Shown here in pieces: positions 43,550 through 52,196 of a DNA stretch of 64,000 nucleotides. Source of the stretch: Litorimonas sp964511495 (GTDB lineage: Bacteria; Pseudomonadota; Alphaproteobacteria; Caulobacterales; Maricaulaceae); contig CAZEFT010000004.1 of assembly GCA_964511495.1 (NCBI GenBank), positions 116,841-180,840 on the forward strand, written 5' to 3'. How positions within the stretch are numbered: the stretch's first letter is position 1; each line of letters opens with the position of its first letter. The translations under genes and the position numbers were made by a program. The notes under the pieces were generated by a model, which was not told the DNA's origin, ran no database searches, and worked only from the letters and a program-made list of their open reading frames with translations.

Positions 43550-44691
43550 CGTTTAATCTCCGTCCAGACTGACTGATTGGCATTGCTTTCCAATAACGCC
43601 TCCACAAAGGCCATGCCGCGAATACCGGCCTCAATACCCGTCATAGAGCCTCCGTTTTCACGTAGAGCCTTGGCAAAATCGAGATAACAGTTCGCAAAAG
43701 CTTCGAGATACCCTTCCGGGTGACCCGGCGGCGTGCGGAAACCGTCCTGCGTTGATGGCGACAGATAGCCTTGTCCGGCACGTAGAATTTCCGTGGGTTT
43801 ATCCAGATAAGTCCGGATTAGCGTGTTAGGCTCTTCTTGATGCCACTCTAGACCACCCGTTTCGCCATAGACCCGAATAGACAGGCTATTTTCATTTCCG
43901 ACGCAGACTTGAGAGGCGCTTAACGTTCCTTTCACGCCGTCCTCCATACGAAACAAAGCTGACCCATCATCATCTAAACGCCTACCATCCACGAAAATTG
44001 ATAAGTCCGCTGCAACATGTGTCATAATTTTACCGGTGACATATTCCGCCAGATTATGAGCATGGGTTCCAATATCCCCCATGCAACCGGAGCCACCTGA
44101 ACGGGCCGGATCTGTACGCCAGTCCGCCTGCTTATTCTCGACCTCTGTCGCCAGCCATCCCTGAATATACTCAACGAAAACTTTTCGAACTTTGCCTATG
44201 CCACCTGTTTTAACAATTGATTTGGCCTCTCGAACCAATGGATAGCCAAGATAAGTATGGGTCAGGCCATAGGCTTTGCCCGATTTATAAACAATCTCAC
44301 CGAGTTCTCTAGCTTCGGCAAAATTTAATGTTGCAGGCTTGTCTGAGAGAACATGAAATCCGGCTTCCAACGCTGCTTTTGCGACAGGAAAATGAACGTG
44401 ATTAGGCGTTACAATCGATACAAATTCCATGCGTTGATCAATCGGTAAACGAGCCTCCGCAGTCATCATGGTCTCAAAATCAGGGTAGCAACGCTCTGAA
44501 GACAAGCCCAAAGCCGCACCCGTTTGACGACAATTATCTGGATCTCGGGAAAATGCACCGCAGACAAGGTCTATCTGTCCATCAAGCCGTGCCGCCAATC
44601 TATGCACTTCACCAATAAACGCACCTTGGCCGCCACCAACCATACCCATTCGGACGGGCTTATATTGTACGTCGCCTGATGGCTGCGTCAT
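43546..44691 (-). CDS. Gfo/Idh/MocA family oxidoreductase
   Basis: The 381-residue product has the N-terminal Rossmann motif RMGMVGGGQGAFIGEVHR, the family motif VSIVTPNHVHFPVAKAALEAGFHVLSDKPATLNFAEA (with the usual EKP as DKP) and the GDIGTHAHNLAEYVTG segment with catalytic His residues. These NAD(P) enzymes oxidise or reduce sugars and inositols. It is the first gene of the leftward seven-gene operon. A perfect AGCGTT/AACGCT inverted repeat lies about 60 bases upstream of its ATG. Confidence 0.87.
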   Translation of the reverse strand: MTQPSGDVQYKPVRMGMVGGGQGAFIGEVHRLAARLDGQIDLVCGAFSRDPDNCRQTGAALGLSSERCYPDFETMMTAEARLPIDQRMEFVSIVTPNHVHFPVAKAALEAGFHVLSDKPATLNFAEARELGEIVYKSGKAYGLTHTYLGYPLVREAKSIVKTGGIGKVRKVFVEYIQGWLATEVENKQADWRTDPARSGGSGCMGDIGTHAHNLAEYVTGKIMTHVAADLSIFVDGRRLDDDGSALFRMEDGVKGTLSASQVCVGNENSLSIRVYGETGGLEWHQEEPNTLIRTYLDKPTEILRAGQGYLSPSTQDGFRTPPGHPEGYLEAFANCYLDFAKALRENGGSMTGIEAGIRGMAFVEALLESNANQSVWTEIKR

Positions 44692-44749
44692 TCTCTCCCC
44701 TTTGGCGACCTTGCCGCCCTTCGCTTATCAATTTAAGACTCAAAAAGAC

Positions 44750-44767
44750 AGCGTTGTCATTAACGCT
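44750..44767. promoter_or_regulatory. Inverted repeat, possible operator of the sugar operon
   Basis: AGCGTT-GTCATT-AACGCT is a perfect 6-6-6 inverted repeat in the 183-base divergent region between the Gfo/Idh gene and the lipoprotein gene. Its position would suit a LacI- or similar-type sugar repressor. No such regulator is encoded in the window. Confidence 0.4.
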
Positions 44768-44874
44768 ATAAAGATTGGTAAAGCAGCTCATGTCAAGGCT
44801 TAGCGTTCAGAAACCCTATCAAATATTCGCAGCATCCAAATTGCCATCATGTCGAATTTACCTATGATGGAGCT

Positions 44875-45348
44875 ATGAAAACCACGAAAACCATCACTTT
44901 GTTTCTAACGACATTTACTATTTTGGGTCTGCAAGCCTGCGCAACAGCCCCGGATCCGGCAAAAGTCTGCACAGCAGAATGGATTACGCCGCGCACGGAT
45001 AAGGCTATCAACAGAATTGAGTCAAAAACCCGCAAGGCGGTCAAAAACCTCGTAAAACTCGGCGAAGCATATGCCGATGGTAAAACGCCGGGTATGTTCA
45101 CGATGATGCGTTTTCGCTCTTCCATCGATACTTTAAAAACCGAACTCACGGAGGGTCGCGGGATCACAGATATAAAAATGCTCGCAAAAACCTGTGATAA
45201 CCCCGAAATTATAACAAAGGCAGTCAGAGAAGTTTTTGAAAAACAAGGCGTATCAGAACGCGTTTTGTCCCTCATGGACGATTTAAAGATTTTCCAAGAT
45301 ATTATCGAAGAAAATCTTGATGATATGGAAACACTTGAAACCTTGTAA
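44875..45348 (+). CDS. Predicted lipoprotein of unknown function (157 aa)
   Basis: The product begins with a lipoprotein signal (KTITLFLTTFTILGLQAC), with the Cys at about residue 22. The mature part is mostly helical and charged, with no recognised domain: VCTAEWITPRTDKAINRIE, a middle MFTMMRFRSSIDTLKTEL and a C-terminal acidic helix. The antisense frame over this locus has no such signal and was rejected. It probably sits in the periplasm. It stands just upstream of trhO with a 78-base gap and may have its own promoter. Confidence 0.65.
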   Translation: MKTTKTITLFLTTFTILGLQACATAPDPAKVCTAEWITPRTDKAINRIESKTRKAVKNLVKLGEAYADGKTPGMFTMMRFRSSIDTLKTELTEGRGITDIKMLAKTCDNPEIITKAVREVFEKQGVSERVLSLMDDLKIFQDIIEENLDDMETLETL

Positions 45349-45426
45349 TGAGTAACCAGTGTTGAGACTGCCTTCTGTAAGCACTGCCATATTGACCATT
45401 TCAGTTGTGAAGCATAGAGGGCGGGC

Positions 45427-46350
45427 ATGACTTACCGCATTGCAGCGCTTTACCATTTCACGGCCCTTCCTGACTTCAAAGCCCTACAGCCTTGGCTTTT
45501 GAAAATGTGTGAGATGTTGGAAATAAAAGGGACAATTCTCCTGGCTAAGGAAGGGATTAACGGCACAATCTCCGGCTCTCATGACGCGATTGAGCAAATT
45601 CTTTCATACTTAAGAGCTGATCCGCGCCTTAATGATCTTGATGCCAAATTCTCAGAAGCAGAAGACGCGCCATTTTACAGGATGAAAGTCCGATTAAAAA
45701 AAGAAATTGTGACGATGGGAGTCGAAAATATCGACCCTAACGATGTCGTCGGCACCTATGTCAATCCTGATGAATGGAATGACCTCATCACCGATCCGGA
45801 CACCATCTTGATTGACACCCGCAATGACTATGAAGTCGAAATCGGAACTTTCGAAGGAGCCGTAAATCCCAACACCAAAACCTTTCGTGAATTTCCGCAA
45901 TGGGTCGAAGAGAACCGGGAAGCCCTTTCTAAACCCAAAGTCGCTATGTTTTGCACGGGTGGTATTCGTTGCGAAAAAGCCAGCGCGTATATGAAACTGA
46001 ACGGTTTTGAGAATGTGTATCACCTCAAAGGGGGTATTTTGAAATATCTCGAAACACAGCCAAAGGATGAGAGTCTCTGGAATGGTGAATGTTTTGTTTT
46101 TGATCAGCGCGTTGCCGTCAAACATGACCTTGAGCAAGGACAATATGATCAATGTTATGCGTGCCGCCATCCAATTACAGAGGCGGATAAAGCCTCACCG
46201 TTTTATCTGAAAGGAATCTCCTGCCATCATTGCCATGACACTATGAGCGAGGAACAAAAAACCCGTTTTGCGGAACGACAAAAGCAAATTGAATTGGCCA
46301 AGAAACGAGGCGAAACCCATATCGGGCGTAAAACAGAGAGTTCTCTATAA
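45427..46350 (+). CDS. trhO: Oxygen-dependent tRNA uridine(34) hydroxylase TrhO
   Basis: TrhO (formerly YceA) makes 5-hydroxyuridine at position 34 of certain tRNAs. The 307-residue product has the N-terminal domain with KGTILLAKEGINGTISG, a central rhodanese domain (LIDTRNDYEVEIGTFEGAVNP; catalytic Cys in AMFCTGGIRCEKASAY), and the C-terminal zinc-ribbon-like region QCYACRHPITEADK ... GISCHHCHD. Length and order match the family. It is followed after three bases by the GST gene, so likely cotranscribed. Confidence 0.92.
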   Translation: MTYRIAALYHFTALPDFKALQPWLLKMCEMLEIKGTILLAKEGINGTISGSHDAIEQILSYLRADPRLNDLDAKFSEAEDAPFYRMKVRLKKEIVTMGVENIDPNDVVGTYVNPDEWNDLITDPDTILIDTRNDYEVEIGTFEGAVNPNTKTFREFPQWVEENREALSKPKVAMFCTGGIRCEKASAYMKLNGFENVYHLKGGILKYLETQPKDESLWNGECFVFDQRVAVKHDLEQGQYDQCYACRHPITEADKASPFYLKGISCHHCHDTMSEEQKTRFAERQKQIELAKKRGETHIGRKTESSL

Positions 46351-46353
46351 ATA

Positions 46354-46986
46354 ATGCCGCAAGCTATTCTCTATTCGTTTCGCCGATGTCCTTATGCTAT
46401 GCGGGCACGCATGGCTTTGAACGTTTCGGGTCTAGATTATGAGCATAGAGAAGTCACTTTGAGGGATAAGCCTCAGACTATGCTAGAGGCCTCCCCAAAA
46501 GGCACTGTTCCCGTTTTCATCAAGACGGATGGAGAGGTCATTGATGAAAGCCTCGCCGTCATGAAATTTGCTCTGACTCAAAATGATCCCGAAAACTGGA
46601 TGTGCGACAAGTCTGAAAAGACCGAACAGTTTATCAGTCAAATGGATAACAAATTTAAGTTTCATTTGGATCGGTATAAATATGCCAGTCGCTATAATGA
46701 CGACGCCAAACGAGGTGATGTCGATTTAGTGCACCGAGCGAAAGCTGTCGAAATTTTGCAAGTTTGGGAAGACGCGTTGAGCCACAACACTTATTTACTC
46801 GGCGACACTCCAAGCCTTGCGGACATCGCCACCTTTCCTTTTATCCGTCAGTTTGCTGCAACCGATCGGGAGTGGTGGGATTGTCGCCCCCTGCCCCATA
46901 TTGCTGACTGGCTTGATAGCTTTCTAAGCTCTGACAGATTCAAAACGATTATGAAGAAACACCCACTCTGGTCACCTGATAAATAA
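46354..46986 (+). CDS. Glutathione S-transferase family protein
   Basis: The 210-residue product has an N-terminal thioredoxin-like domain with YSFRRCPYAMRARMAL (Cys in the CxxA-type site), the cis-Pro region KGTVPVFIK with DESLAVMKF, and a C-terminal all-helical domain with PSLADIATFPFIRQF. It resembles the bacterial beta/omega-type. Substrate unknown. Its gene abuts trhO. Confidence 0.85.
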   Translation: MPQAILYSFRRCPYAMRARMALNVSGLDYEHREVTLRDKPQTMLEASPKGTVPVFIKTDGEVIDESLAVMKFALTQNDPENWMCDKSEKTEQFISQMDNKFKFHLDRYKYASRYNDDAKRGDVDLVHRAKAVEILQVWEDALSHNTYLLGDTPSLADIATFPFIRQFAATDREWWDCRPLPHIADWLDSFLSSDRFKTIMKKHPLWSPDK

Positions 46987-47153
46987 AGAACTGCCTGAAT
47001 TGGGAATATAAAACTCATAAATTGTTTTCGCCAATGATTCCTCCACAACCAAAACGCGTTATCAACACGCTGTTTCGGCATTGCGCTTGTGGGAATCACA
47101 AAGCTTCATAGTGTTTAAATGTAGATTCGCTTGATTTTGAGGCTGCCAACGTA

Positions 47154-47687
47154 ATGACATTCGCAGACCATAGTTTTATCCGCCCGGCCCCCACTCTAAA
47201 TGGGATGGATGCTTTTAGGGGCAATCCTATAGCTGTTTTCGAACGGCTTTCATTGGCCGAAGGCTATGATTTAGAACGAAAAGCAGACAATGAAATCGAA
47301 CTTTCAATTCCAGGACTTTGGTGCGACCATAATATTAGCGTTATTTGGAATAGTGCCTCTGAGCACGTTCAGTGTTTTCTAATGTTTGACAGTAAAATAC
47401 CCGGTGGTCGATCTAATGATTTGTGTCGCCTTATTTCCCTTATTAATGAGAACCTAGCCGCCGGTCATTTTGAATATTCCGATCAATTTAAAACCCTCGT
47501 TTATCGCAATGCTCTTAGCCTCAAAGGCGGAGCGAAGCTCAAGATTGAACAGGCGATGGATCTGATTGCCAATGCTTTGGACGGAGCCGAGCGGGGCTAC
47601 CCGGCCTGCCAATATGTTGTGTGGGCCGGAAAATCACCTGAAGACGCTTTAAATTCTGCCCTCATGGATTTGGCGGCCTTTCCATAA
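47154..47687 (+). CDS. YbjN domain-containing protein
   Basis: The 177-residue product matches the YbjN/type III secretion chaperone-like fold of alphaproteobacteria: LSLAEGYDLERKADNEIELSIPGLWCDHNISVIWN, FLMFDSKIPGGRSNDLCRLISLINENLAAGHFEY, and YPACQYVVWAGKSPEDALNSAL. No signal peptide or membrane helix is present. YbjN proteins have been linked to stress and surface behaviour in other bacteria; the role here is unknown. It converges on the sensor kinase gene with eight bases between stops. Confidence 0.8.
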   Translation: MTFADHSFIRPAPTLNGMDAFRGNPIAVFERLSLAEGYDLERKADNEIELSIPGLWCDHNISVIWNSASEHVQCFLMFDSKIPGGRSNDLCRLISLINENLAAGHFEYSDQFKTLVYRNALSLKGGAKLKIEQAMDLIANALDGAERGYPACQYVVWAGKSPEDALNSALMDLAAFP

Positions 47688-47695
47688 AACGTCGT

Positions 47696-49003
47696 CTAAA
47701 TCGGCAAAGAAATAATCGCACGTAAGCCTTTCTGAGGGCTTTCATCCAATTTCAATGTACCGCCGTGTAATTGAACAATGTCGCGGGCAATAGCTAAGCC
47801 CAGACCCACACCTTCAATATTTTGGCTCCGCGCGCCGTCTAAACGACTAAAAGCGCGAAAAGCCTCCTGACGTTTTTCTTTCGGAATGCCTGGCCCATTA
47901 TCATCAACGTAAATTTCAACATGTGTGGAAGACGTAGATACAGACAACTCTGCTCCATTCGCATATTTAACACTGTTATTGATGAGGTTGTCCAGACAGC
48001 GCTGTAAAGCAACAGGACGTAATTCTAAAGACAGGTCAACCGGAACCAACTCGGGCTCAAATACAACATCCTTACCTTGAGTCACCGCCTCTAAATAGCG
48101 TCCCAAATTAACAGTCTCGGGACGTTCCTGTTCTAGACCTCTGGCAAAATCAAGATAGCCATTGAGCATGTTCTCCATCTCAATAATGTCGTCTTTCGCG
48201 GCCCTTACTTCTTCACTTTCTTCCTGCATCGCGAGTTGTAATTTCAACCGCGTTAAAGGGGTTCGGAGGTCATGTGACACCCCGGCCAACATCATGGTGC
48301 GTTGCTCCATATGACGTTGGATCCGACTGCGCATTTTTAAAAAAGAATGTCCAGCTCGCCGGACTTCGGATGCCCCTGATGGTTTGTAGCCTCCAAGTGT
48401 TTGTCCCTTACCATAAGCATCCGCTGCATCTGCCAATTCTCGAATCGGGCGAGCTTGATTGCGAATAAAAATGATTGAGACCAATGTCAGCAGAACGGTC
48501 GCTGTGATTAGCCAAAATATGAAAACAAAGCCTGTCGGGGCAAAAACACGCTCTCTTGCAGCAATAAATCGCAAATACCCACCATCCACCTTGACCCGTA
48601 TATCAATATGATTGGGGTAACGCGTTGTATCAAACCAAAACGGGTCTTTCAGACTTTCGTTGAGTGATTTACGAAGTGTTTTATCAAGAGTTGAAAAAAA
48701 CATCTGCCGGCGCTGACTGATAGGCAGGCTTTCCCCTTCACGAAAAACGACAGACAGCTGCATTTCAGGGCGTAAAAGCGTATCAAGTTCTTCCGCTCTG
48801 CTGACACTCGCCTCTTCTTTAAAAAGAGTCGTGGCCACCGCTATATCGGCTGCTACACTGTCCGATAAGTTAGCGGTTACTCGCGCCCAATGGGCATTGA
48901 AGAAAAAGTAAGCGACAGCAATTTGCATGACCGCAATGGGCAACATAATGATAAGCAGAGCTCGCCCAAACAAGCTCTTCGGCAAATAACGCTTAAATAT
49001 CAT
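47696..49003 (-). CDS. EnvZ-type sensor histidine kinase
   Basis: The 435-residue product has two membrane helices (about residues 14-35 and 158-180) enclosing a periplasmic sensor of about 120 residues, then a HAMP linker, the dimerisation domain with phosphoacceptor His244 in GVSHDLRTPLTRLKLQ, and an ATPase domain (N box NLINNSVKYA, G boxes DNGPGIP and GVGLGLAIARDIVQLHGG). It lies 17 bases downstream of its response regulator. EnvZ-like osmotic or envelope sensing is inferred from overall form. Confidence 0.88.
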   Translation of the reverse strand: MIFKRYLPKSLFGRALLIIMLPIAVMQIAVAYFFFNAHWARVTANLSDSVAADIAVATTLFKEEASVSRAEELDTLLRPEMQLSVVFREGESLPISQRRQMFFSTLDKTLRKSLNESLKDPFWFDTTRYPNHIDIRVKVDGGYLRFIAARERVFAPTGFVFIFWLITATVLLTLVSIIFIRNQARPIRELADAADAYGKGQTLGGYKPSGASEVRRAGHSFLKMRSRIQRHMEQRTMMLAGVSHDLRTPLTRLKLQLAMQEESEEVRAAKDDIIEMENMLNGYLDFARGLEQERPETVNLGRYLEAVTQGKDVVFEPELVPVDLSLELRPVALQRCLDNLINNSVKYANGAELSVSTSSTHVEIYVDDNGPGIPKEKRQEAFRAFSRLDGARSQNIEGVGLGLAIARDIVQLHGGTLKLDESPQKGLRAIISLPI

Positions 49004-49020
49004 GATGCGCCAGACATAAC

Positions 49021-49731
49021 TTAGTCAACAGCCTTACAAATCAGACGGTAGCCTTGTCCGCGGACCGTTAGAACATATTCAGGCTCTGCGGGGTTGGTTT
49101 CAATTTTGCGACGTAAGCGCGTAATTTGCACATCGACTGCCCGATCAGATGTAGCATTGATGTTTTGGGACAATTGGAAACGGGACACCGTCGCCCCGCC
49201 CTGCTTCGCCAAAATATTTAGCAAAACATCCTCACCCGTCGTTAATCTCACCCGCGAACCGTCCTTGGACAGAATACGCGTCGGAACATCATAACTATAA
49301 GGACCAAAGGTGACGATTTGAGATAAAGGCGCTTGCCCGCTTCGTCGGAAGATATTGTCAATACGAAGCAGTAACTCTTCGGGCTCAAAAGGCTTGGAGA
49401 GATAATCATCCGCCCCTGCTTTTAATCCGGTAATACGATCTTCTACATCACCTTTCGCTGTGAGCAAAATAATAGGAATATCGCTTCCTTCCCGCAGGTT
49501 GCGGGACAGACTCAACCCATCTTCTCCGGGCATCATCACATCCAGAATAATAAGATCAAACTCCAGACCTTTCATTTTCAACCGCGCCGTTGCCGCATCT
49601 TCGGCAACAGAGGTGCGAAACCCTTGACGATTGAGATATTTCTGCAAGAGCAGACGAATACGGTTATCGTCATCGACAATCAAAATATGGGTATTTTGTC
49701 GCTCAAGCTCGCTCAATCCGGTTGATGCCAT
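49021..49731 (-). CDS. ompR: OmpR-family response regulator
   Basis: From the ATG at 49731 the product has 236 residues. It has a receiver domain (ILIVDDDNRIRLLLQKYL, phosphoacceptor Asp64 in LIILDVMMPGEDGL, Thr in LLTAKGDVEDRI, Lys in YLSKPFEPEELL) and a C-terminal winged helix (LTTGEDVLLNILAKQGGATVSR, VDVQITRLRRKIE, VRGQGYRLI). It is the upstream gene of the pair with the sensor kinase. Symbol given by family form; targets are not evident. Confidence 0.87.
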   Translation of the reverse strand: MASTGLSELERQNTHILIVDDDNRIRLLLQKYLNRQGFRTSVAEDAATARLKMKGLEFDLIILDVMMPGEDGLSLSRNLREGSDIPIILLTAKGDVEDRITGLKAGADDYLSKPFEPEELLLRIDNIFRRSGQAPLSQIVTFGPYSYDVPTRILSKDGSRVRLTTGEDVLLNILAKQGGATVSRFQLSQNINATSDRAVDVQITRLRRKIETNPAEPEYVLTVRGQGYRLICKAVD

Positions 49732-49790
49732 CAATAATTTTCCTCAATCAACGCGTTTCGCATATTGACTTACTTTCTATCTAGGTAAGA

Positions 49791-49844
49791 ATGGCCGTAA
49801 ATGCAGTGAGCCGCAAGAATGTCTTGCGGCTTTTACGATTATAA
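49791..49844 (+). promoter_or_regulatory. Probable leader peptide and attenuator for the branched-chain aminotransferase
   Basis: A 17-codon frame (ATG at 49791, stop 49842-49844) encodes MAVNAVSRKNVLRLLRL and ends nine bases before the aminotransferase ATG. Seven of its 17 residues are Val or Leu, four of the last six being Leu or Val. A perfect 9-bp hairpin (49810-49818 with 49822-49830) followed by TTTT lies inside it and forms a plus-strand intrinsic terminator, although no gene ends there. This is the layout of translational attenuation in response to branched-chain amino acids. The reading is inferred from sequence alone. Confidence 0.5.
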
Positions 49845-49853
49845 GGTCAGGCA

Positions 49854-50738
49854 ATGATAGAAAAAGCATATCATGATCGTGATGGTCACATCTGGATGGA
49901 CGGTGAATTTCTGGATTGGCGTGACACAAAAGTGCACATCCTGACCCATTCCTTACATTATGGCTCAGCCGTTTTTGAAGGGAATCGGGCCTATGGCGGA
50001 GAGATTTTTCGATTATCAGATCATTCACAACGCTTGAAGAACTCTGCCAATATTTTGGGATATGAAATCCCTTATTCTAAAGAGGAAATTGACAAAGCCT
50101 GTATTGATGCTCTGACCGACTCTGGTCTGAAAGATGCTTATGTTCGTCCAGTTGCTTGGCGAGGGTCAGACATGATGGGCGTCGCCTCTAAAAACAATAA
50201 AATTCATCTCGCTATCGCGTGTTGGCATTGGGGCAGTTATTTTTCTGACAAAATGAAAGGTATCCGCCTTTGCATTTCAGACTGGAAACGCCCTGCACCC
50301 GATACAAGCCCCTGTAAATCAAAAGCCGCAGGGCTTTATATGATTTGCACATTGGCCAAGGATAAAGCTGCGGCAAATGGGTGGGATGATGCATTGATGT
50401 TTGATTATAAAGGCCGTGTTGCCGAATGTACCGGTGCACATATTTTCTTTATCAAAAATGATGAATTACATACCCCAACAAATGACATACTTCTCGAAGG
50501 CATTACCCATGACAGTGTGATCAAACTCGCCGAAGCCAAGGGTTATAAAGTCCACAAACGCGATATTATGCCCGAAGAAATGAAAGATTTTGATGAATGT
50601 TTCGTTGTCGGAACGGCAGCTGAGGTCACGCCAGTTCGAGAAATTGATGGCATTCAATATACGCCCGGGAAAGTCTGCGAAGATATGGTCGGCGCTTATG
50701 ACGATGCCGTAAACGGGCGCGGTCTCCTTAAATTTTAA
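49854..50738 (+). CDS. ilvE: Branched-chain-amino-acid aminotransferase
   Basis: The 294-residue product is a fold-type IV PLP aminotransferase that performs the last step of Leu, Ile and Val synthesis. Features: GHIWMDGEFLDWRDTKVHILTHSLHYGSAVFEGNRAY, the YVRPVAWRG segment, the PLP-lysine region CKSKAAGLY, VAECTGAHIFF and GTAAEVTPVREIDG. AAGGTC lies seven bases before the ATG. A leader-type attenuator precedes it. It converges on the pgsA gene. Confidence 0.92.
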   Translation: MIEKAYHDRDGHIWMDGEFLDWRDTKVHILTHSLHYGSAVFEGNRAYGGEIFRLSDHSQRLKNSANILGYEIPYSKEEIDKACIDALTDSGLKDAYVRPVAWRGSDMMGVASKNNKIHLAIACWHWGSYFSDKMKGIRLCISDWKRPAPDTSPCKSKAAGLYMICTLAKDKAAANGWDDALMFDYKGRVAECTGAHIFFIKNDELHTPTNDILLEGITHDSVIKLAEAKGYKVHKRDIMPEEMKDFDECFVVGTAAEVTPVREIDGIQYTPGKVCEDMVGAYDDAVNGRGLLKF

Positions 50739-50775
50739 AAATTTGAATCCGCAAATTAGGATAATCTAAGTCTGA

Positions 50776-51411
50776 TTAATCCTTAAGCGCCGCACGGAAA
50801 TATAGCGAGCCCGTGTAAACCGATAATATGGCAGCCAACCAGAGGAAGCTCAGCCCAATCCATTTTGTCCAAGACTTTGTGTCAGGAATCACAGAGTCGA
50901 TTGGCAGGTAACTCGTGCTCAAAATCCAAACCAAAAGCACGGCTATGGCAAGCATTTCAAAAGCTGTTTTCCATTTTGCAAGTTTTGTAGGCGGCATGAC
51001 GCGGCCGGTAAGCGCGGCATGTTCGCGGGCTCCCGAGACTAAAATGTCACGGAAAATGATTGCTAAAGACGGAATGAGAAATAGTGGATTGCCTAAAGCA
51101 GCGATTGAAAAGGCAATAAGACATCCCGCTACTAAGAGTTTATCGGCAATTGGATCAATCATACGACCAAAGCCGCTCACCACCTTCCACTTACGCGCTA
51201 AATAACCATCCAGAAAGTCTGTGAGAGCGGCAAAAGCGAATAACCCAAGTATGACCCAAGCTCGACCAAAAAAGAGATTCCACCGAAAAGCAAGCGAGAG
51301 AATACCCGTAATCAGGAAGGGTATCATCAGAATACGAAGCGTGGTTAAGGCATTGGGCACCCAATGCAGCGAATGTCTTTGGGCCGGAACGCTTAGGCTT
51401 GCATCAGTCAT
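50776..51411 (-). CDS. pgsA: CDP-diacylglycerol-glycerol-3-phosphate 3-phosphatidyltransferase
   Basis: PgsA makes phosphatidylglycerophosphate, the precursor of phosphatidylglycerol. The 211-residue membrane protein has the N-terminal NALTTLRILMIPFL and the complete CDP-alcohol transferase signature DGYLARKWKVVSGFGRMIDPIADK (D-G-x2-A-R-x8-G-x3-D-x3-D), followed by several helices. It directly follows the paralogous gene upstream with no gap. Confidence 0.92.
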   Translation of the reverse strand: MTDASLSVPAQRHSLHWVPNALTTLRILMIPFLITGILSLAFRWNLFFGRAWVILGLFAFAALTDFLDGYLARKWKVVSGFGRMIDPIADKLLVAGCLIAFSIAALGNPLFLIPSLAIIFRDILVSGAREHAALTGRVMPPTKLAKWKTAFEMLAIAVLLVWILSTSYLPIDSVIPDTKSWTKWIGLSFLWLAAILSVYTGSLYFRAALKD

Positions 51412-52146
51412 CTAAAGACCCGTATCAAAAATTGTTTCGTCTGAAGCATCGTCCAACTCAGCCCCAGAATGCGGGGGTGTTCTGAATATCTTCACGGCTG
51501 TGACGATGGACAATATCGCCGCGACCCACAATAAGACCTGCCCGGTTCCCCAAATCCATGGCGAAGAAGAGTTGAAAACTTCCATCACATTTGATTCGTC
51601 TGCCCGATATTTATCAAAAGCCTGTGTTAGCCAAGGTGAGCCAACCAAAATACAGACTGCCAACATGGAAATTCCTGACTTGGAATTACCTAAAAATGTA
51701 TCAGGCCAACCATAACGGGACATTTCGAACCCTTTTGCTAAGCCCACCATGATTTCGCGGAAAATCAAAATACAAGCTGGAACCAGAAATGGCCATGCCA
51801 GCATGTTCTCGCGTGATATAACGGCCAGTAAGGCCAATAAAGTGCCGATCACCAAAACAGTATCCGCCGCATCATCCGCCCAACCAAATTTACGATGAAC
51901 GGCTCGGGCCGATCCGCCAAAATAATCGTCAAAGATATCTGTGAGAGCAGCAATAATAAACAAAATGGAGGCAAAAATAGCCATCTGGGTTTCAGGCCAA
52001 TAAAAAAAGATAATCGCCATAATCACAGGCGTCGCCAGAATACGGATAAGCGTAAGCCCATCGGCAAAAGCGCCGCCCACTTCAGCAGGGCTGACAGTGT
52101 TATCGTCATTTATATCTTGGTGTATGTTCATTTCAGCCTCCGACAT
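51412..52146 (-). CDS. CDP-alcohol phosphatidyltransferase family protein with altered motif
   Basis: The 244-residue membrane protein resembles PgsA: FADGLTLIRILATPVIMAII near the N terminus and helices of similar spacing. Its signature region is altered. DDYFGGSARAVHRKFGWADDAAD has DD in place of DG, a three-residue insertion before AR, and one residue fewer between the Gly and the next Asp. Most acidic residues survive. It may use another CDP-alcohol or have a regulatory role, or be catalytically weak. Adjacency to pgsA (no gap) suggests origin by tandem duplication. Confidence 0.7.
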   Translation of the reverse strand: MSEAEMNIHQDINDDNTVSPAEVGGAFADGLTLIRILATPVIMAIIFFYWPETQMAIFASILFIIAALTDIFDDYFGGSARAVHRKFGWADDAADTVLVIGTLLALLAVISRENMLAWPFLVPACILIFREIMVGLAKGFEMSRYGWPDTFLGNSKSGISMLAVCILVGSPWLTQAFDKYRADESNVMEVFNSSSPWIWGTGQVLLWVAAILSIVTAVKIFRTPPHSGAELDDASDETIFDTGL

Positions 52147-52196
52147 AAGTTAACTTAACAGGAAACCTTATAGAATGGAAACCGGCAGAGGCGATT

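Noticed and set aside
44862..45428. 188-residue minus-strand frame over the lipoprotein gene
   Set aside because: The plus-strand frame has a lipoprotein signal with a proper Cys and typical codon pattern; the antisense frame has a repetitive Ser/Ile/Val composition typical of shadows.
50740..50757. AATTTG/CAAATT hairpin after ilvE as terminator
   Set aside because: The stem is only six AT-rich pairs and has no T tract.
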